64,000 bases of DNA from Candidatus Gastranaerophilales bacterium (GTDB lineage: Bacteria > Cyanobacteriota > Vampirovibrionia > Gastranaerophilales > Gastranaerophilaceae): assembly GCA_910586855.1 (NCBI GenBank), contig CAJUJH010000001.1, positions 1 to 64,000 on the forward strand, in the 5' to 3' direction. Made by a program: the position numbers and the translations under genes. Below are positions 60,413 through 64,000 of the stretch, one piece after another; the first letter of the stretch is position 1; every line of letters begins with the position of its first letter. The notes beneath the pieces were generated by a model, which was given only the letters and a program-made list of their open reading frames with translations, did no database searches and had not been told where the DNA came from.

Positions 60413-61729
60413 ATGAAAAATATCTTTAAACTTATAATTCTAATATTGATATTCACTCAATCACAAAATGTTTTTGCAGAGTTTCGCGATGTTGAAACAA
60501 GTGCAATAATAGGCGACATTCCTGTTGTGGAAGCAAACAAAAATCAACAAGCACCTTCTATTGCAAAAAACACTATTCAGGATAACAATAAAAAACTTTA
60601 TGGTATGGTTGGAAAATCCCAAATTCTAAATTTTGATATGGGAGTTAAAAGAGTTTCAATAGCAGACCCCGCTTTAGCCGATGTTGTTGTAGTTTCACCA
60701 AAACAATTAATAATAAATGGTAAAAAAGCAGGCTCCACAAGTTTAATTTTCTGGGGTAAAAATTCTAATACTCCTGCATTTTATAATCTTGTTATCCAGC
60801 AGGATACAGATGCATTTTTGGATGCTGTAAGCTATCTTGCGCCTGAAGAGGATATAACAATCATTTTTAACAGCAACGGTGCTGTGATGAGTGGTTTTAT
60901 AAGTTCTTCATCCATAAAAGAACAAATTCAAAATCTTGCAAAAGCGTATAACATTAACTTAACCGATATGACAGAGAGCCCTACAAAACAAGTATTATTG
61001 GAAGTTCGCGTAACAGAAGTTTCAAAAAACTTTACAAGAGATTTAGGGGTTGAATTTGGATATGGGAAAGATGCCAAAAGCTTAAGCGAATACCTATCAA
61101 GCCTTATTGCAGGAAATCCTTTAACTAAATTGAATCAAGTATTTTCAAGCAGCGGATTGAATTATTATCTTTACAATCAATCAAGTAAAATTTCAATGGC
61201 AGTAAATGCTGCAGAAACAAAAGGTGATATTAAAATCCTCGCTGAGCCCAAACTTCTTGCCGTAAATAATGAAGAAGCAAGCTTTAATGTCGGTAATGAA
61301 GTACCAATCCCGTCTGAAATAGGGGATTATGGGAATGTTACATATAAATTCAAAGAAACAGGGGTTATTTTAAAATTTAAGCCTACAATTATGGAAAAAA
61401 CAGGCAGAGTAAGGTTAAAATTAAGTCCTGAAGTTTCTGAAATTGACCGCTCAGCTGGAATTGTAACGGGTGACCAAACACAGGTTCCCGGGTTTAAAAC
61501 AAGAAAAGTTGATACAACCGTTGAGCTTATGGACGGTGAAACCCTTATTATAGCAGGGCTTTTAACCAATACTTCAACAAAAAGCAAAACTCAGGTGCCT
61601 CTTTTAGGCAATATTCCTGTATTAGGCGTATTGTTTAGAAGCTCTAATGATGTTACAAATGATTCAGAGCTTGTTATATTTATCACACCAAAAATTGTAG
61701 ATAATATGACCCAAATAGATAATATTTAA
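60413..61729 (+). CDS. cpaC: Tad pilus secretin CpaC (RcpA)
   Basis: 438 residues: a signal peptide (ILIFTQSQNVFA), then the CpaC N-terminal domain (GKSQILNFDMGVKRVSIADP, PKQLIINGKKAGSTSLIFWG), a BON-like segment and the secretin core (VLLEVRVTEVSKNFTRDLGVEF, EVPIPSE, GVILKFKPTI, VELMDGETLIIAGLL, PLLGNIPVLGVLFRS, LVIFITPKIV). It forms the outer-membrane channel for the Tad pilus, supporting a diderm envelope. Confidence 0.92.
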   Translation: MKNIFKLIILILIFTQSQNVFAEFRDVETSAIIGDIPVVEANKNQQAPSIAKNTIQDNNKKLYGMVGKSQILNFDMGVKRVSIADPALADVVVVSPKQLIINGKKAGSTSLIFWGKNSNTPAFYNLVIQQDTDAFLDAVSYLAPEEDITIIFNSNGAVMSGFISSSSIKEQIQNLAKAYNINLTDMTESPTKQVLLEVRVTEVSKNFTRDLGVEFGYGKDAKSLSEYLSSLIAGNPLTKLNQVFSSSGLNYYLYNQSSKISMAVNAAETKGDIKILAEPKLLAVNNEEASFNVGNEVPIPSEIGDYGNVTYKFKETGVILKFKPTIMEKTGRVRLKLSPEVSEIDRSAGIVTGDQTQVPGFKTRKVDTTVELMDGETLIIAGLLTNTSTKSKTQVPLLGNIPVLGVLFRSSNDVTNDSELVIFITPKIVDNMTQIDNI

Positions 61730-61741
61730 GGTAAATAAACT

Positions 61742-62953
61742 ATGGGAATAAAAATAGATACCGTTATAATAGACCCTGAGAATAATTCAAGAGAGATTAT
61801 TCTAAACTATCTTGCCCAGATTGAGGATATAAATGTAACTCAGGAATTTAACGATATCTTAACTGCAATGAATTTTATTACAGAAAGCAGACCAAATTTA
61901 ATTATTGTAGATATTTCCCAAAAAACTCAAATGGCGCTTGATATAATTGTTAAAATATCAAACACCTTAAAAAATTCTAAAATCATAGTTCTATCTTATG
62001 ATATGAGCCCTGAAACCGTTATAAAGGCTTTAAGAGCAGGGGCAAGAGAATTTCTTGTAAAACCTTTAATCGAAAATGAGTTTTTACAATCCGTTGAAAA
62101 ACTAAAAGATTTAATTTTAGGAAATATTAACGATACAACAAAATGTAAAGTTATTACAACCTTTTCAAACAAAGGCGGTATAGGAAAAACAGCTATTGCA
62201 ACAAATTTAGCGGTTGAACTTGCCAATATGACAAAAGAAAGAGTTGCTTTAGTTGATTTAAACATGCAAATGGGCGATGTCACAACGTTTTTAGATTTAA
62301 ATCCGTCGTTTGATACTGCTTATGTAATCAATAATTTAGAAAGGATTGATGAAGGATTTTTACTTTCAACCCTTGAAAAGTATAACAACACAAGCCTTTA
62401 TGTTCTTGCGGACCCTCCGGATTTAGAACAGGCAGAAGTTATCACTTCAGATAATATTACAACCCTGATAAATGTTTTAAGAAACGTATTTTCTTATATT
62501 ATTATTGATACCACAGCAAGTTTTGACGGTAAAACTATCACAGCGCTTGATAACTCTGATTTGGTGCTTTTAATTACAATTATAAACTTGCCTTCTGTTC
62601 GAAACTGTCAAAGATGTTTTGATTTATTTAAGCGTCTGGGGTATACAAAAGATAAAATTAAAATTATTGTAAACCGTTACATGGAAAATGATGAAATAAA
62701 AGTGGAAGATGTTGAAGAGGTCCTTGGACACCCTGTATACTTTAAAATTCCAAATAATTATTTTACAATAATAAACGCCATAAATAAGGGTCTGCCTGTT
62801 TGTGAAATCAATCCTCATTCAAATATTGCAAAAAGCTTTAAAGAGCTTGCAGCGCTTTTATCGGATAATTTCACATATTCAAATACCCAAAAACCGCAAA
62901 AACGTGAAAAAAGCTTTAACCTTCTGGATATTTTTAAGAAAAAAGGAGAATAG
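61742..62953 (+). CDS. cpaE: Tad pilus assembly ATPase CpaE (TadZ)
   Basis: 403 residues: a receiver-like N-domain (about 5-120; IIVDIS with Asp57 and the late VKPL), then a ParA/MinD-type ATPase with deviant Walker A FSNKGGIGKTAIATNLA (about 141-157), LVDLNMQMGDVTTFLD and IIIDTTASFD. TadZ/CpaE positions the pilus machinery. GGTAAATAAACTATGG places the start 12 nt after cpaC. Confidence 0.92.
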   Translation: MGIKIDTVIIDPENNSREIILNYLAQIEDINVTQEFNDILTAMNFITESRPNLIIVDISQKTQMALDIIVKISNTLKNSKIIVLSYDMSPETVIKALRAGAREFLVKPLIENEFLQSVEKLKDLILGNINDTTKCKVITTFSNKGGIGKTAIATNLAVELANMTKERVALVDLNMQMGDVTTFLDLNPSFDTAYVINNLERIDEGFLLSTLEKYNNTSLYVLADPPDLEQAEVITSDNITTLINVLRNVFSYIIIDTTASFDGKTITALDNSDLVLLITIINLPSVRNCQRCFDLFKRLGYTKDKIKIIVNRYMENDEIKVEDVEEVLGHPVYFKIPNNYFTIINAINKGLPVCEINPHSNIAKSFKELAALLSDNFTYSNTQKPQKREKSFNLLDIFKKKGE

Positions 62954-62957
62954 TTAA

Positions 62958-64000
62958 TTGTCACTTAAAGATAGATTAAATTCCACATCAAATAATCAAG
63001 CCCCCAAAAAACAAGAGGCTGATGCGATAGCAAATATTGCCCCTCTAAGTGAAGAATTTGCTTTTTTGAAAGAAAAATTACATTCTCTTTTAATTGAAAA
63101 AGTAAACTCAACTCCAAGCTGGTCAAATTATAACGATGATGAACAAAAAGAGCTTATCCGCCAGTTTATTGAAGGACAATTAAACGCAAATTTCCGTTCT
63201 GTTCCTTTAAATAAATCAGAAAAAGATAAATTAATAAAAGAAATTATTCAAGAAGCAAAAGGTTTTGGACCTTTAGACCCTCTGCTTGAAGACCCTACAA
63301 TAAGTGATATTCTTGTAAACGGGGCAAAAAACATTTATGTTGAAAAAAACGGTAAACTTTATAAAACATCCATAGTTTTTAAGGATAATAACCATCTTAA
63401 AAACATCATTGAAAGAATTGTTTCAAAAATTGGAAGAAGAATAGATGAAAAATCTCCGATGGTGGATGCAAGACTTGCAGACGGAAGCCGTGTAAATGCT
63501 ATTATCCCACCATTAGCGCTTGATGGACCATCTTTATCCATAAGAAGATTTAAAGCAGATGCAGGAACTATGGAAAGCCTTTTAAAATGGGGTTCTATAA
63601 GTAAAGAAATGGCGGAAGTATTGGAAGCTGCTGTTGCTGCGCGCTGCAATATTGTAATTTCAGGCGGTACTGGTGCTGGAAAAACAACTCTTCTAAACAG
63701 TTTATCTGCTAAAATTCCTCCGGGAGAAAGAATCATCACAATTGAAGATTCTGCTGAATTAAGTCTTCAGCAGGAACACATTGTAAGACTTGAAACCCGT
63801 CCTGCTAATATTGAAGGCGAAGGTGCCATAACAGCAAGAGATTTGGTTATAAACTCTCTCCGTATGCGTCCGGATAGAATAATAATCGGCGAGTGCCGCG
63901 GGGCTGAAACCCTTGATATGCTTCAGGCGATGAATACAGGTCATGACGGTTCTTTAACAACCCTCCATGCTAATTCTCCAAGAGATGCCCTCTCAAGGCT
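62958..64000 (+). CDS. cpaF: Tad pilus secretion ATPase CpaF (TadA), partial
   Basis: Starts at TTG 62958 with AAAAAAGGAG 9 nt upstream, and runs off the window; 347 codons are visible. The N-domain precedes DPTISDILVNGAKNIYVE, RIDEKSPMVDARLADGSRVN and LSIRRF. Walker A is SGGTGAGKTTLLNSL (about residue 236), then ITIEDSAELSLQQEH, SLRMRPDRIIIGECRG (Walker B) and MNTGHDGSLTTLHAN. CpaF powers pilus extension and retraction in the inner membrane. Confidence 0.92.
   Translation, partial: MSLKDRLNSTSNNQAPKKQEADAIANIAPLSEEFAFLKEKLHSLLIEKVNSTPSWSNYNDDEQKELIRQFIEGQLNANFRSVPLNKSEKDKLIKEIIQEAKGFGPLDPLLEDPTISDILVNGAKNIYVEKNGKLYKTSIVFKDNNHLKNIIERIVSKIGRRIDEKSPMVDARLADGSRVNAIIPPLALDGPSLSIRRFKADAGTMESLLKWGSISKEMAEVLEAAVAARCNIVISGGTGAGKTTLLNSLSAKIPPGERIITIEDSAELSLQQEHIVRLETRPANIEGEGAITARDLVINSLRMRPDRIIIGECRGAETLDMLQAMNTGHDGSLTTLHANSPRDALSR

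Noticed and set aside
1..64000. tRNA, rRNA, CRISPR arrays and insertion sequences
   Set aside because: Intergenic spaces were read for T-loop consensus, regularly spaced repeats and transposase-like frames. None was found. A GGTTTGAACC-like string near 45505 lies inside the FliI-like gene.

Overview
The window is AT-rich, densely coded bacterial chromosome from a lineage with an outer membrane. It carries lptB with an LptF/LptG permease, a heptosyltransferase-like GT9 enzyme, a Skp/OmpH chaperone and a Tad secretin. Other markers are a MurT-like ligase, a B12-dependent (class II) ribonucleotide reductase, the Met-gamma-lyase/aluminium-resistance family protein, a PilM-PilN fusion, many prepilin-like proteins and an SRP RNA with an Alu domain. 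This mix fits a non-photosynthetic cyanobacterial relative (Melainabacteria/Vampirovibrionia, Gastranaerophilales type). That is an inference from gene content; the window holds no rRNA or tRNA.

Layout. 0-10 kb: a YlxR homologue, a GAF-GGDEF diguanylate cyclase with two tiny membrane proteins, MurT, a GT9 glycosyltransferase and a GGDEF/degenerate HD-GYP protein. 10-13 kb: an MDR dehydrogenase and thioredoxin reductase. 12.8-16.7 kb: an islet bounded by two copies of a divergent XRE-repressor/small-protein module, enclosing a RhuM protein and two tandem secreted TonB-C proteins. 16.7-20 kb: a radical SAM enzyme and type IV pilus PilO and PilMN. 20-29.5 kb: housekeeping genes (rlmB, sigma-70, queA, thiG, comF, dnaN, thrB, skp, mnmG). 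29.5-38 kb: a secreted GH13 enzyme, an acyltransferase, a third XRE/small-protein module, SRP RNA, a DnaQ-like exonuclease, a probable unannotated ncRNA and a GH38 mannosidase. 38-43 kb: envelope genes, including lptB and lptF/G.

42.8-51.7 kb is the accessory-rich part. It has a DpnI-type restriction gene broken by two frameshifts and one nonsense codon, radA, an orphan FliI-type ATPase, a Bro-N antirepressor-like protein, a fourth XRE/small-protein module, rubredoxin and an intact HaeIII/NgoPII-like (predicted GGCC) restriction-modification pair. 51.7-64 kb: class II RNR, a TPR protein, a prepilin, NrnA, YihY, a YhaM-like nuclease, CinA-C and the start of a Tad pilus operon (cpaB-cpaC-cpaE-cpaF, running off the end).

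Most notable are: four XRE/small-protein modules in 64 kb; a dispersed ~120-nt hairpin repeat whose two copies keep pairing despite changed arms; an A/C-rich transcript-like region ending in an orphan terminator; decay of a DpnI gene beside a live GGCC system; and a recurring promoter layout in which the -10 box sits 6-7 nt before the start codon with no Shine-Dalgarno, suggesting many leaderless mRNAs.
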